From contig JBFXFM010000016.1 in assembly GCA_050179035.1 (NCBI GenBank), positions 1 through 64,000 on the forward strand: a DNA stretch of 64,000 bases, read 5' to 3'. Shown in pieces: positions 24,631 through 33,651 of the stretch. The translations under genes were made by a program, and so were the position numbers. Under the pieces are notes generated by a model. The model saw nothing but the letters and a program-made list of their open reading frames with translations, did not search any database and had not been told where the DNA came from. This stretch comes from Draconibacterium sp050179035. GTDB taxonomy: Bacteria > Bacteroidota > Bacteroidia > Bacteroidales > Prolixibacteraceae. Each line of letters opens with the position of its first letter. The stretch's first letter is position 1.

Positions 24631-26892
24631 TTACAGATTTTGTTTTCTGATTAAATCCAGCGCCGAACCGGCTTTAAACCATTCAATTTGCTGTTCATTG
24701 TAAGTGTGGTTTACCACAATGTGGTCTTTGGTTCCGTCAGCGTGCGCCACCTCCAGATTCAGTGGTTTGCCCGGAGCAAATTCAACCAAATCAACAAAGT
24801 TGAAAACGTCGTCTTCCTGAATCAGGTCGTAATCGGTTTCATTGGCAAAAGTAAGCGCCAGCATTCCCTGTTTTTTCAGGTTGGTTTCGTGGATACGTGC
24901 AAACGATTTTACAATTACGGCTGAAACTCCCAAATGGCGTGGTTCCATTGCAGCATGTTCGCGCGATGACCCTTCGCCATAATTCTGATCGCCAACAACC
25001 ACCGAAGCAACTCCGGCAGCTTTGTATTCGCGTTGTACTTTCGGCACTTCTCCATAAACGCCGGTTAATTGATTTTTAACCTTGTTGGTTTCGCCGTTAA
25101 AAGCATTCACTGCGCCAATCAGCATGTTGTTCGAAATGTTATCGAGATGACCGCGGTAACGCAGCCACGGACCAGCCATCGAAATGTGGTCGGTGGTACA
25201 TTTGCCAAGTGCTTTTATCAGCAGTTTCGCCCCTTCAATATTTTTTCCGTTCCACGGTTTGAATGGCGTGAGCAACTGCAACCGGTTCGATTCGGGCGAA
25301 ACATTCACCACAACCTTTGAACCATCGGCTGCGGGAGCCTGGTAACCGGCATCTTCAACTGCAAAACCTTTTTGTGGCAATTCGTCACCGGTTGGAGGGT
25401 CGAGTTTTACCTGTTCGCCTTTTGCGTTGGTGAGCGTGTCGGTAATCGGATTAAAATCCAATCTGCCTGCAATGGCAAGCGCGGTAACCAGTTCAGGCGA
25501 AGTTACAAAGGCGTGGGTATTCGGATTGCCGTCGGCACGTTTCGAGAAGTTGCGGTTAAACGAGTGAACGATGGTATTTTTTTCGCCTTTTTCAGCGCCC
25601 TCGCGGGTCCACTGACCTATGCATGGCCCACAGGCATTGGCAAAAACCTTTCCTCCCATTTTTTCGAAAGTACCAATAAAACCGTCGCGTTCGATGGTGT
25701 AACGCACCTGTTCAGAACCCGGTGTGATGGTAAATTCGGCTTTTGTTTGCAGGCCTTTTGTAATTGCCTGTTCGGCAACGGAAGCCGCTCTTGCTATATC
25801 TTCGTATGAAGAGTTTGTGCAACTGCCGATTAAACCCACCGAAACTTCGAGCGGCCAGCCATTTTCTCTGGCTACCTGCCCGATTTTTGAAACCGGCGTA
25901 GCCCTGTCGGGAGTGAACGGACCGTTTACATGTGGTTCAAGTTCCGATAGGTTAATTTCTATCAGTTGGTCGAAATAGATTTCAGGATTTTCATATACTT
26001 CGGGATCAGCATCAAGGTAATCTTTTACAGCATCGGCAGCGAGCGCTACTTCGGCACGGCCTGTGGCAGAGAGGTAACGCGAAATACTGTCGTCGTAAGC
26101 AAAAATACTGGTGGTTGCGCCTACTTCGGCACCCATGTTGCAAATGGTGCCTTTGCCTGTTGCCGAAAGCGATTTGGCACCTTCACCAAAATATTCGATA
26201 ATTGCGCCGGTTCCACCTTTAACAGTAAGAATTCCAGCTACTTTTAAAATCACATCTTTAGGTGCCGACCAGCCATTCAGTTTACCAGTCAGTTTTACGC
26301 CAATCAGTTTGGGCATTTTCAGTTCCCAGGCCATGCCTGCCATTACGTCCACCGCGTCGGCGCCGCCAACACCAATGGCTATCATTCCCAAACCTCCTGC
26401 ATTTACCGTGTGCGAGTCGGTTCCAATCATCATTCCACCCGGGAAAGCATAATTTTCCAAAACTACCTGGTGGATAATACCAGCACCCGGTTTCCAGAAT
26501 CCGATGCCATATTTATTTGATACCGATTCCAGAAAATCGTACACTTCCTTGTTGGCCGACTGTGCCACGCCAAGGTCGGTTTTTCCATCAACATGCGCCT
26601 GAATGAGGTGGTCGCAATGTACGGTTGATGGCACAGCAGTAGTTTTTTTACCTGAGTTGATAAACTGGAGGAGCGCCATTTGCGCGGTGGCATCCTGCAT
26701 GGCTACCCGGTCGGGAGCAAAATCAACATAGTCTTTTCCCCGGCCAAATGCCTTTGTTTTCTGTGTTTCAAACAAGTGGGCATACAAAATTTTCTCAGCA
26801 TAAGTAAGCGGACGGTTCAGTTCTTTTTTTGCTTTTTCAACCTTTGCAGGCAACTCATCATAAACCTTTTTAATCAAATTTAAATCGAACAT
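24631..26892 (-). CDS. acnA: Aconitate hydratase (mitochondrial type)
   Basis: Isomerises citrate to isocitrate using a 4Fe-4S cluster. The 753 residues match the mitochondrial-type aconitase. Motifs include TAVPSTVHCDHLIQA near 83, PGGMMIGTDSHTVNAGG near 150, the cluster ligands Cys in LIGSCTNSSYED (about 357) and in NACGPCIGQW (about 420 and 423), and the swivel-domain segment VGDQNYGEGSSREHAA near 641. All cluster ligands are present. It is the promoter-proximal gene of the TCA cluster. Confidence 0.97.
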   Translation of the reverse strand: MFDLNLIKKVYDELPAKVEKAKKELNRPLTYAEKILYAHLFETQKTKAFGRGKDYVDFAPDRVAMQDATAQMALLQFINSGKKTTAVPSTVHCDHLIQAHVDGKTDLGVAQSANKEVYDFLESVSNKYGIGFWKPGAGIIHQVVLENYAFPGGMMIGTDSHTVNAGGLGMIAIGVGGADAVDVMAGMAWELKMPKLIGVKLTGKLNGWSAPKDVILKVAGILTVKGGTGAIIEYFGEGAKSLSATGKGTICNMGAEVGATTSIFAYDDSISRYLSATGRAEVALAADAVKDYLDADPEVYENPEIYFDQLIEINLSELEPHVNGPFTPDRATPVSKIGQVARENGWPLEVSVGLIGSCTNSSYEDIARAASVAEQAITKGLQTKAEFTITPGSEQVRYTIERDGFIGTFEKMGGKVFANACGPCIGQWTREGAEKGEKNTIVHSFNRNFSKRADGNPNTHAFVTSPELVTALAIAGRLDFNPITDTLTNAKGEQVKLDPPTGDELPQKGFAVEDAGYQAPAADGSKVVVNVSPESNRLQLLTPFKPWNGKNIEGAKLLIKALGKCTTDHISMAGPWLRYRGHLDNISNNMLIGAVNAFNGETNKVKNQLTGVYGEVPKVQREYKAAGVASVVVGDQNYGEGSSREHAAMEPRHLGVSAVIVKSFARIHETNLKKQGMLALTFANETDYDLIQEDDVFNFVDLVEFAPGKPLNLEVAHADGTKDHIVVNHTYNEQQIEWFKAGSALDLIRKQNL

Positions 26893-27247
26893 GGTGTATC
26901 TTTTTTATTAATTGAATTTTTACCTGGTTAGTTGCCCAATTTAACAACAAAACCGGATAAAAAGTTCCGTTCAAATGCAAGTTACTTTGGTTTTTTGCGG
27001 CCTAAATATATAGATAATTATATATGAAAAAGTACACGGTGGAAATTCCGGGAAATTTTTTTCGGAGTAAGCAGAAATCAAAGGGTTTTAAGAATAAATC
27101 CAGGAGAATTCAGGGGAACCACTAAATCTGCCAATGGCAGAAATTCTTAACGTTCACTTGCAAGTTATCGTTGCGGATTTCGAAGGGAGACTTTGATATT
27201 ACATTCAAACAAATACGATCATAATAAGAACAAATTGATAAATAAGG
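26893..27247. other. Non-coding region upstream of acnA
   Basis: 355 bp without a gene. The stretch next to acnA is AT-rich and must hold its promoter, but I could not fix a clear TTTG/TAnnTTTG pair. A short perfect hairpin TCTGCCA-A-TGGCAGA lies at 27127-27141. Confidence 0.5.
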
Positions 27248-27487
27248 TCAATGAGAATTCCTCAGCGTCAACATCTTATTTCTCAGAAATGTCCGAAACC
27301 TTATAAAAAGAGTCTTGCCATTTTTTTTCAGATAGTCGATTCCTTCAAAAACTCCTGCAACTAACAGAAGGACCCCGACTATGAACAAAGCAAATTCTCT
27401 CTCGTCGCTCGCAATCCCTGTTTTTGCAAATGATTGGTAGGATAGTCCTAACAAGAGAATTAGCCAGATTAGCATTGTCTTTTTCAT
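27248..27487 (-). CDS. Small membrane protein with signal peptide, unknown
   Basis: About 79 residues from MKKTMLIWLILLLGLSYQSFAK, which reads as a Sec signal peptide cut after FAK. A short segment (TGIASDEREFALF) and a hydrophobic helix (IVGVLLLVAGVFEGIDYL) follow, with a basic tail. I do not recognise a family. A frame extended 16 codons upstream would bury the signal. It stands alone, with 335 bp of non-coding sequence upstream (27488-27822) holding nothing I can identify apart from a short GC-rich stretch near 27775-27820. Confidence 0.55.
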   Translation of the reverse strand: MKKTMLIWLILLLGLSYQSFAKTGIASDEREFALFIVGVLLLVAGVFEGIDYLKKNGKTLFIRFRTFLRNKMLTLRNSH

Positions 27488-27822
27488 TTCATCGATTTTA
27501 AAATAGCAGATAAAGTTATTTAATATTTTCGCCAATCACATCAAATACTTAGTATTTTACGAATGCTTAACCTGCAATATTAGTACAGCAGAAAGTTAAA
27601 ATCTGACACGATACAGAATGATATTATAAGTCTCTCAGGATATCAGAAGAAAAGAATCATAACCTTTTTAAAAATAACAGATGCCACTAACAGTCATTGT
27701 AAGTTCTTGAAAAACTTTGAAAATACAAATTTTCAGATACATAAAGAGATGAGCAAAGAGTGTATTTTCCCAGAGGGGCTAAGTCCCTCACGGGCAGGGA
27801 ACCCACCACACGCCCCGAAGTG

Positions 27823-28119
27823 CTACCATTTTTTGTTTTCCATTAACCTCGAAAATCCGGTGTAAGGATGCAACTCTTTAATTTCGAACTGAATAAAACC
27901 ACCTTTTACCAGCGGCAATTCTGAAAGGATTTTCTCCGCCTCATTTTTATCGTGGCATTCCAGCATCAGCACAGCACAATGGTTTTCATCGAAATAGATT
28001 TCGCGCAAAATATCTTTTTGCTGAAGTTCAAAAACTGCCTTCGCTTCTTCTTTCAATATTTCTTTAGCTGAATTTGCACTGAGTTTTTTCAGTTCGGTTT
28101 CTGTGGCAAGGATTTTCAT
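27823..28119 (-). CDS. Small YciI-like dimeric alpha/beta-barrel protein
   Basis: This 98-residue protein has the pattern ALMLECHDKNEAEKILSELPLVKGGFIQFEIKELHPYTGFSRL. This is the helix-then-strand ending of small ferredoxin-like stress proteins of the YciI/muconolactone-isomerase-like group. No catalytic residue stands out and the function is unknown. It is 14 bp downstream of the LRR gene on the same strand, so probably co-transcribed. Confidence 0.55.
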   Translation of the reverse strand: MKILATETELKKLSANSAKEILKEEAKAVFELQQKDILREIYFDENHCAVLMLECHDKNEAEKILSELPLVKGGFIQFEIKELHPYTGFSRLMENKKW

Positions 28120-28133
28120 GTGAAAGTTTTATT

Positions 28134-29021
28134 TTAAGATTCTACTGTTATTCCCTTATTTCTGAGTCTTCTGATTTGTCCGGATTGAACCGGATTCCCG
28201 GATAAATCAACAAACTCCAGGTAAGCAAGCGAAAAAAGTGGTGAAATATTCTGAATTTGGTTGTTGGCGAGGTTCAGTTCGCGCAGGTTGGTGAGGTATT
28301 CCAGCGAGTCGATATCAGAAATCCGGTTGTCAGAAAGATTCAGCATTTCAATCAACCCGAGATTTTCGAGGTGGCGCAGGTCGTCGATAAAATTATCCGA
28401 CAAATCAATATTGACGGCATGAATGCAATACTGAATTCCGTCGAGGTCGTTAATATCTGACGATGCCATTTCAAACTCGTCGATATCTTCGAGGTAGTAA
28501 GCCGGGAAACTTATTTTTGTATGCCCGTACTGCCGGATTTTAACGGCTTCGTAAAAAGTAACAGGTTTGTTTTTCCTGTCACTCAGCTTTCCATTCATAT
28601 TTTTTTTATCCGAATCTGATTGTACACTAAAACCATCATCGGCAAAATCCCATGCATAAACCGGCGAATAGTCAATATCTTCAAGGCTTTCGAGGGCGCT
28701 GGCCATTTCTTCGATGCGTTCAAGTTTCAGGATGTGCGAATAATTGAGCAGTGCATCAAAATTCTCAACTGCTGCCAGTTTTGAGATTTCTGAACGATGA
28801 AATTCTCCGCGGTCGGGGTGGTACAGTAGCATCAGTTTCGAAAAACCTTTGCCGTTCTCATCGATTTCAATCTTAACAAAATCGCTGATGATTTCGGCAA
28901 TTTTTTGTAATGTACCGAATTGCTGGTTTTTGTAAAGATTGAGCAAAACCACCGAAATAAGATTCAGGTTTGCAGGCGAATAGCTTTCGAGTAAGTTATT
29001 TTTTAATGTTTGAATTTCCAT
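28134..29021 (-). CDS. Leucine-rich-repeat protein
   Basis: 295 residues. The C-terminal third (about 190-290) holds four to five leucine-rich repeats of the SDS22 type: LSDNFIDDLRHLENLGLIEMLNLSDNRISDIDSLEYL and NLRELNLANNQIQNISPLFSL, each with the LxxLxLxxNxI core. The N-terminal part is helical and not recognised. There is no signal peptide, so it is probably cytoplasmic. LRR arms bind proteins and no partner can be named. The next gene downstream starts 14 bp after. Confidence 0.8.
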   Translation of the reverse strand: MEIQTLKNNLLESYSPANLNLISVVLLNLYKNQQFGTLQKIAEIISDFVKIEIDENGKGFSKLMLLYHPDRGEFHRSEISKLAAVENFDALLNYSHILKLERIEEMASALESLEDIDYSPVYAWDFADDGFSVQSDSDKKNMNGKLSDRKNKPVTFYEAVKIRQYGHTKISFPAYYLEDIDEFEMASSDINDLDGIQYCIHAVNIDLSDNFIDDLRHLENLGLIEMLNLSDNRISDIDSLEYLTNLRELNLANNQIQNISPLFSLAYLEFVDLSGNPVQSGQIRRLRNKGITVES

Positions 29022-29040
29022 GTTTTCTGTTTTGTGGGTG

Positions 29041-29108
29041 ACGCGGTTTCCAAACCGCGTTTCATTCGGCGGTTCGCCCGCCTGACCATCGGGCAGGGAA
29101 ACCGCCGC
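29041..29108. repeat. Palindromic element between the LRR and AlkD genes
   Basis: ACGCGGTTT-CC-AAACCGCGT (29041-29060) is a 9-bp perfect hairpin. It is followed by a GC-rich segment (CGGCGGTTCGCCCGCC...GGGCAGGGAAACCGCCGC) that can pair again. Its base composition differs sharply from the surroundings and resembles REP-like elements seen elsewhere in Bacteroidota. Confidence 0.6.
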
Positions 29109-29115
29109 ACCCGTT

Positions 29116-29823
29116 TTATTTCAGCATCGCCTGTTTTTTCAATTCTTCCGGCATTTTTTCGATGGCATAGCGAAGCGCAGTGCGTGGCATTACTGCTTTT
29201 TTACTCATCACATATTCAAAAACGGCTTGCTGATGAGCCTGACTGGCGGCTTTCAGCATCCAGCCATAACCTTTCTGCACAAGGTCGTCGCTATCTAATA
29301 GTAAAATATCGGCAATTTCAAAAATGTCAGTTAAAAACAAACCTTTCCGGGCCGGAATTATCAGCGAAACCGCTGCAGCACGTTTTACCCAGCGGTTTTC
29401 GGCGTGTGCAAATTCTTTCAGTTTCGAAATGAATTCGGGGTACATCATCACAAAATCGCCCACTGTGTGGTTGCAAAGTGTGTCGCACGATGCCCAGTTG
29501 CTTACATGGTTTTTTATCCAGCGTTCCAGAATTTCAAAATCGGCAGGCTCCATTTTTTTGCCGAGTTTTTCAGACCACACGCAGGCTACAAACGACTCTT
29601 CCATGTAACCCGACTGCCAGAGTTTTTCGCACACGGCAAAAATCTCTGCTTTTGTTTTGTCTTTTATTTCAGCAAAAATGTCTTTGGCAATTTTCTGCAC
29701 TGTGGCCGATTTTACCCCATAAACGGTAATTTCTTCTTTAAAGAAATGTTCGCTTTGCTGACGGGTTTTTTCGTCGGCATTTTCGATTAGGGTTTGGCGG
29801 ATTTTAGTGATGAAGTTTTCCAT
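29116..29823 (-). CDS. DNA alkylation repair protein, AlkD family
   Basis: This 235-residue all-helical HEAT-like protein of the AlkC/AlkD DNA glycosylase group, which removes bulky N3- and N7-alkylpurines, starts MENFITKIRQTLIENADEKT. It shows YGVKSATVQKIAKDIF, LWQSGYMEESFVACVWSEKL, WIKNHVSNWASCDTLCNHTVG near 106 and WVKRAAAVSLIIPARKG near 144, with KGYGWMLKAASQAHQ near 190. The WxxCD stretch corresponds to the region with the catalytic Asp. The HEAT repeats are complete. It is a single gene. Confidence 0.88.
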   Translation of the reverse strand: MENFITKIRQTLIENADEKTRQQSEHFFKEEITVYGVKSATVQKIAKDIFAEIKDKTKAEIFAVCEKLWQSGYMEESFVACVWSEKLGKKMEPADFEILERWIKNHVSNWASCDTLCNHTVGDFVMMYPEFISKLKEFAHAENRWVKRAAAVSLIIPARKGLFLTDIFEIADILLLDSDDLVQKGYGWMLKAASQAHQQAVFEYVMSKKAVMPRTALRYAIEKMPEELKKQAMLK

Positions 29824-30056
29824 GGTTTTTATTTATTGTGTAAAATTAAAAACTATTGACAACAGAAATTTAAAAAAGATGTTGAATGCCGGATATGCAA
29901 TAGTGAATGACAAACGTGTATGTTCAACCTGAAAAGTTTATAAATGAATTCCTTTATTTTTTTAATACCTAAGTGAGCAAATGCAAAGAATAAGTTCCGG
30001 TTAAAAGCTAAATGTCAGTCATTCACGACCAGAATTATTGCCTTCATCGTTTCGTT

Positions 30057-30088
30057 TTTGCGTGTTTTATTCTGTTGCAATAGTTTTG
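30057..30088 (+). promoter_or_regulatory. Bacteroidota-type promoter
   Basis: TTTG (30057-30060), a 20-bp spacer and a perfect -7 box TAGTTTTG (30081-30088) precede the ATG at 30113 by 24 bp. The rest of 29824-30112 is AT-rich with no gene seen. Confidence 0.65.
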
Positions 30089-30112
30089 TTTTCGTTATAA
30101 AAACAACATAAA

Positions 30113-30484
30113 ATGAACAAAACACTGGTTACAATCGGCGGTATTCTTTACCTTATCTTTGGCGTTTTTCACATGACCTTTATCAGATTCTTCAGTAAAA
30201 GCCCCGATTTTGCTCAAATCAAACCTTTTCTCTCGAAAATTATACAGATGCTTAACATTGGCGTAATTACCTTTTTCCTGATGCTGGGTGTTACTATGCT
30301 TGTTTACCACAATGAAATTCTGACGACAAAGCTGGGTCGTGCATTTTTGATTGTTTCGTCCGCCTTTTTCATTATCAGGGGAGCTGCCGAATTCTTTTTT
30401 AACGAACCTGTTCTGCCGTTGGTTGGAACTATGCTGGTTTGCAGTGTATTGTACATGGTGCCTGTGATTAACAGCAAAAAGTAG
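30113..30484 (+). CDS. Four-helix integral membrane protein, unknown
   Basis: 123 residues with four hydrophobic segments (about 5-25, 43-63, 76-96 and 100-119) and short basic loops. It starts MNKTLVTIGGILYLIFGVFHM. It resembles small uncharacterised membrane proteins common in Bacteroidota, but I cannot name a family. The well-placed promoter upstream supports that it is real. It is the only plus-strand gene in this stretch. Confidence 0.7.
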   Translation: MNKTLVTIGGILYLIFGVFHMTFIRFFSKSPDFAQIKPFLSKIIQMLNIGVITFFLMLGVTMLVYHNEILTTKLGRAFLIVSSAFFIIRGAAEFFFNEPVLPLVGTMLVCSVLYMVPVINSKK

Positions 30485-30550
30485 CAGTAACTGCATTTAT
30501 AAAACATCCATTACCAGGAACTTGTTTGGAAACTGAGCAGCGGGTTTTAA

Positions 30551-31057
30551 TTATTTCAATTGAATCCTCCACTTCAGCAAAGTTTCGTTTTCGCCGGTCT
30601 TTACAAAGCCGTTTTTTTCGAGCACCCGAAACGAAGCTGTATTCTGTTTTTCAGTATCGGCAATAATTGCACGAATTTCGGGTTGTTTTTTTGCCCATGT
30701 AATCATACCACCAACAGCTTCGGTCATAAAACCCAAGCCGGCGAAAATGTCATACGTACCATATCCAATCTCAATTTCTCCGTCGGCATTTGGCGCACCC
30801 ACAAAACACAAATCGCCCACCATTTTGTTGTCTTTTTTCGAAATAAGTGTCCAAAGTGTTGAGTACAAATAGTTTTTCGAAGTATCCGCAACATTGGGCA
30901 AAATGGTCTGTTCGAGCGCTTCTTTCAGCTCTGGAGAAATTGACCTTGAAGTTTCATTCAGATTCAACTCCTCTTCCAGAGAATTGTCGTTCAGGATGTA
31001 CTTTTCGAGTTGATTGTAGGTCAGTGGTTTGATAATCAGTCTTTCTGTTTCAATCAT
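30551..31057 (-). CDS. GNAT acetyltransferase, RimJ/RimL-like
   Basis: This 168-residue acetyl-CoA-dependent N-acetyltransferase of the Acetyltransf_3 type starts IETERLIIKPLTYNQLEKY. It contains GEIEIGYGTYDIFAGLGFMTEAVGGMITWA with the acetyl-CoA pyrophosphate loop (residues about 95-125), and the end SFRVLEKNGFVKTGENETLLKWRI. These match ribosomal-protein-alanine acetyltransferase relatives, but the substrate may be different. It is followed by no close gene. Confidence 0.88.
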   Translation of the reverse strand: MIETERLIIKPLTYNQLEKYILNDNSLEEELNLNETSRSISPELKEALEQTILPNVADTSKNYLYSTLWTLISKKDNKMVGDLCFVGAPNADGEIEIGYGTYDIFAGLGFMTEAVGGMITWAKKQPEIRAIIADTEKQNTASFRVLEKNGFVKTGENETLLKWRIQLK

Positions 31058-31116
31058 TTTTGTTTGTTTTTAATGTGAAGGAGGCAATTTTCTGCTGATT
31101 GAATTTCTTTATTATT

Positions 31117-31779
31117 TCAAGATGAAACTTTGTTCAGCACCTCAAAAAACACTTCCAATTTCTCTTTATCGAGTTTGCCATTCGAGCGCACACCGCTGCA
31201 GATGTCGATTCCAAAAGGCTGAACTGTTTCGATGGCTTCGCGCACATTTTGGCTGTTCAGTCCGCCGGCCAGGAAAACCGGCACTTTTACCTGTTCCCTG
31301 ATTTGCCGGCTGAGATGCCAGTTGTGCACTCTGCCTGTGCCACCGAGTTCCTTGATATTCAGGTTTGGGTTGCCACTGTCGAGCAAAATGGCATCAACCG
31401 ATTCCGAAATTTCCATGGCTTCGGCAACCGAATTTTCATCGAGCACATGAATCACCTGCACCAGTTTCACGCCGGGCAGTTCCCTGCGTAAAGTCTGATA
31501 ATCGCGTCCTTCCAGCGCATCAACCAGCTGAATGGTGGAAGTGTAAACCTTTTTGTAGTGTGCAATAATATCTTCAGGTTGAATTTCGCTGGTGAGCAGA
31601 AAAGTGGAAACAGCCGGAGGAACCGAACGGGCAATCCGGGCAATCAAATCATCATCAATCACACCCGGACCGCTGGGCATTTTGCCAACCAGTCCCAGCG
31701 CCGAAGCGCCATACTCAATGGCTGTTTTTGCTTCATCAACACTGCCGATGCAGCATATTTTTACACGGACTTTTGTCAT
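31117..31779 (-). CDS. TrpF-like (phosphoribosylanthranilate isomerase family) barrel protein
   Basis: This 220-residue TIM barrel is in the TrpF family. The catalytic Cys is in VKICCIGS (residues 6-13, in place of the usual KICG), the Asp in VDAILLDSG (about 130), and the phosphate-site ends PVFLAGGLNSQNV and GIDICSGVRSNGKLD. It lies far from any trp gene. The loop that normally reads (S/K)SPRYV after the second strand is MPSGPGVIDDD here. Therefore it may be a paralogue with a different substrate rather than the isomerase of tryptophan synthesis. A real TrpF elsewhere in the genome would settle this. Confidence 0.75.
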   Translation of the reverse strand: MTKVRVKICCIGSVDEAKTAIEYGASALGLVGKMPSGPGVIDDDLIARIARSVPPAVSTFLLTSEIQPEDIIAHYKKVYTSTIQLVDALEGRDYQTLRRELPGVKLVQVIHVLDENSVAEAMEISESVDAILLDSGNPNLNIKELGGTGRVHNWHLSRQIREQVKVPVFLAGGLNSQNVREAIETVQPFGIDICSGVRSNGKLDKEKLEVFFEVLNKVSS

Positions 31780-31804
31780 TTTTCAATGGAATTATAAATA
31801 AAAA

Positions 31805-32884
31805 TCAGTCACAAATCTCCACAATTTTATCCACCCATTCAAATGCTTCTTTCCCGAACTGAAAATCGTCCTGTGTGTTAACTTCGGCTGTCATCACAAC
31901 TATCAGATCTTTATCGGGAATAATACACACAAATTGTCCGCCATGACCGTGCATGTAAGTCATTTTCCGGCTTTCGTCCTTCCACCACAAATAACAAAAC
32001 TGGAATGAATACATATCTTCAATTCTCACCTTTGTCATTTCCTCAATCCATTTTTTACTGACAATTTCATTGCCTTTCCACATACCGCTGTCGAGAATAA
32101 GCTGACCGAATTTTGCTATTTCGCGCGGTGTTGACATGATACCAAATCCGCCCAGTGTGGTTCCGTCTTTGTAATCCATCCATTCCATGTTTTTAATTTC
32201 CAGCGGATTGAAAAGCACTTCCTTCGCCCAATCCCGCGTTTTCATTCCGCTGGTTTGCTGAATAACACACGCAACAAGCTGCGGGTCGCAATCTTTGTAA
32301 AAAGCTTTTTCGCCCGGATTGTTTGCAAGAGGAAGTCCTAAAATGAAATCAGTGATATTGGCCGGCAGTTGTCGTAAAATATCATCCGACTGGCCGCTTA
32401 ATCCATCGTTGCTGTAGCCGATACCCGATTTCATGGTTAACAACTGTTCTATGGTAATTTTCTTTTTTTCAGGATAATCTGCTGTTTCGGGTAAGTAGCG
32501 TCCAATGCTGTCGGTTACGGAATGAATCAGACCTTTTTCAAGCGCAATTCCGGTGAGCAGTCCCACCACCTGTTTGGTACAACTCCACATGGCACGCGGT
32601 GTGGTCTGGTCAGAGTCGTCTTTTGTGTAGCTTTCGGCCACCAGATTTCCGTTTTTGAAAACCAGCAGACTGCGCGCCTGCCAGATGTCCTGGTCGGCAT
32701 GAAAATCAGCGTAAATTTCTCCTATTTTCTGAGCATCGATTCCTTCATTTTCAGGAGACGATAAATTCCACCCATCATTGATTTCTGACGGTGTATAAGA
32801 AACAAAAGGTTTCTTCAGTTCATCTTCATGCAGGCACGAACTCAGCAACGGGATTATCAGTAAAAGCAGGTATTTCTTGTTCAT
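31805..32884 (-). CDS. Serine hydrolase (beta-lactamase-related), lipoprotein
   Basis: About 359 residues from MNKKYLLLLIIPLLSSCLHE, a lipoprotein signal with Cys17. An upstream extension of 47 codons is not likely to be used, because it would bury the signal and overlap the previous gene. It shows the class C beta-lactamase/penicillin-binding fold: SxxK as MWSCTKQVVG (about 105), YSNDG near 180 and HGHGGQF near 326 as the third motif. These enzymes hydrolyse D-amino peptides or esters; the substrate is unknown. The stop of the preceding gene is 1 bp from this start, so translation is probably coupled. Confidence 0.88.
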   Translation of the reverse strand: MNKKYLLLLIIPLLSSCLHEDELKKPFVSYTPSEINDGWNLSSPENEGIDAQKIGEIYADFHADQDIWQARSLLVFKNGNLVAESYTKDDSDQTTPRAMWSCTKQVVGLLTGIALEKGLIHSVTDSIGRYLPETADYPEKKKITIEQLLTMKSGIGYSNDGLSGQSDDILRQLPANITDFILGLPLANNPGEKAFYKDCDPQLVACVIQQTSGMKTRDWAKEVLFNPLEIKNMEWMDYKDGTTLGGFGIMSTPREIAKFGQLILDSGMWKGNEIVSKKWIEEMTKVRIEDMYSFQFCYLWWKDESRKMTYMHGHGGQFVCIIPDKDLIVVMTAEVNTQDDFQFGKEAFEWVDKIVEICD

Positions 32885-32885
32885 T

Positions 32886-33638
32886 TTATTGGTTTTTCGG
32901 GTTGAAAGTGAGTTTAAGGTTGTGACAAACCATGGATATTTCAGGTGTTTCGAAATACCCGGAATAGTTAAAACAATAGGCCCATGTGATGCGTGAAGCA
33001 GGTTTTGGTTTCCACGACAATTCAAAATCGGTTGTATTGAATTTGTTAAAGGTTGAAAACGTCAAATCAGAATTTAGGTGTTTAATGGCGTGTTTAAAAC
33101 CGATGTCGTACCAATAAGGATTCCGGTAATCCGGCTGCCTCGACGTGAATCCACAAACTGAAAATTTTAACCGGGCACTCAGCGATTGACCTGCAACAGT
33201 AAAATTGTACAGGGTGTTAACTCCCAGACTGATATTGGTAAACCAGTAGTCGAAAGCCGATTGCAACTGCGGGTAAAGCGTATATTTGTATTCGAATTTC
33301 ACCAAGGGACCGACTGCAAAAGTGTTTTTACCAGAAGTGCAGAAAAGGTATGAAATTTCGGCTGGTTTCAGGTAAATATCAAGCGCGGGAATGCCTTTTG
33401 AAAATGGGATACTGACACCAATTTCGTTTTCGATACTGAAGATTCGGTTATTTTCTTTTTTGGCCCAGTAATGTCCGTATTTTACATTTACGCCACTAAA
33501 AACGAGCCCAAAATTGGCGCTCTCTTTTATCTGTTTGAAACCTGTCGAAAAATAGAAATTGCTGCTGATTTCTTGGTCCTGTGCCGGACATTCCATCACA
33601 AACAGCAACGCGATAAGAGGAAGAATCGTTTTTTTCAT
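32886..33638 (-). CDS. Secreted/outer-membrane beta-rich protein, unknown
   Basis: 250 residues with a signal peptide (ILPLIALLFVMECPAQ). The mature chain alternates aromatic and hydrophobic residues in amphipathic strands (FSGVNVKYGHYWAKKENNR, VGPLVKFEYKYTLYPQLQ, LSLGVNTLYNFTV). This suggests a small outer-membrane barrel of about eight to ten strands. I do not recognise a family. It lies between a membrane protein and a serine hydrolase gene with 1- to 13-bp spacing, as part of one operon. Confidence 0.6.
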   Translation of the reverse strand: MKKTILPLIALLFVMECPAQDQEISSNFYFSTGFKQIKESANFGLVFSGVNVKYGHYWAKKENNRIFSIENEIGVSIPFSKGIPALDIYLKPAEISYLFCTSGKNTFAVGPLVKFEYKYTLYPQLQSAFDYWFTNISLGVNTLYNFTVAGQSLSARLKFSVCGFTSRQPDYRNPYWYDIGFKHAIKHLNSDLTFSTFNKFNTTDFELSWKPKPASRITWAYCFNYSGYFETPEISMVCHNLKLTFNPKNQ

Positions 33639-33651
33639 TTACCCGGGTTTT

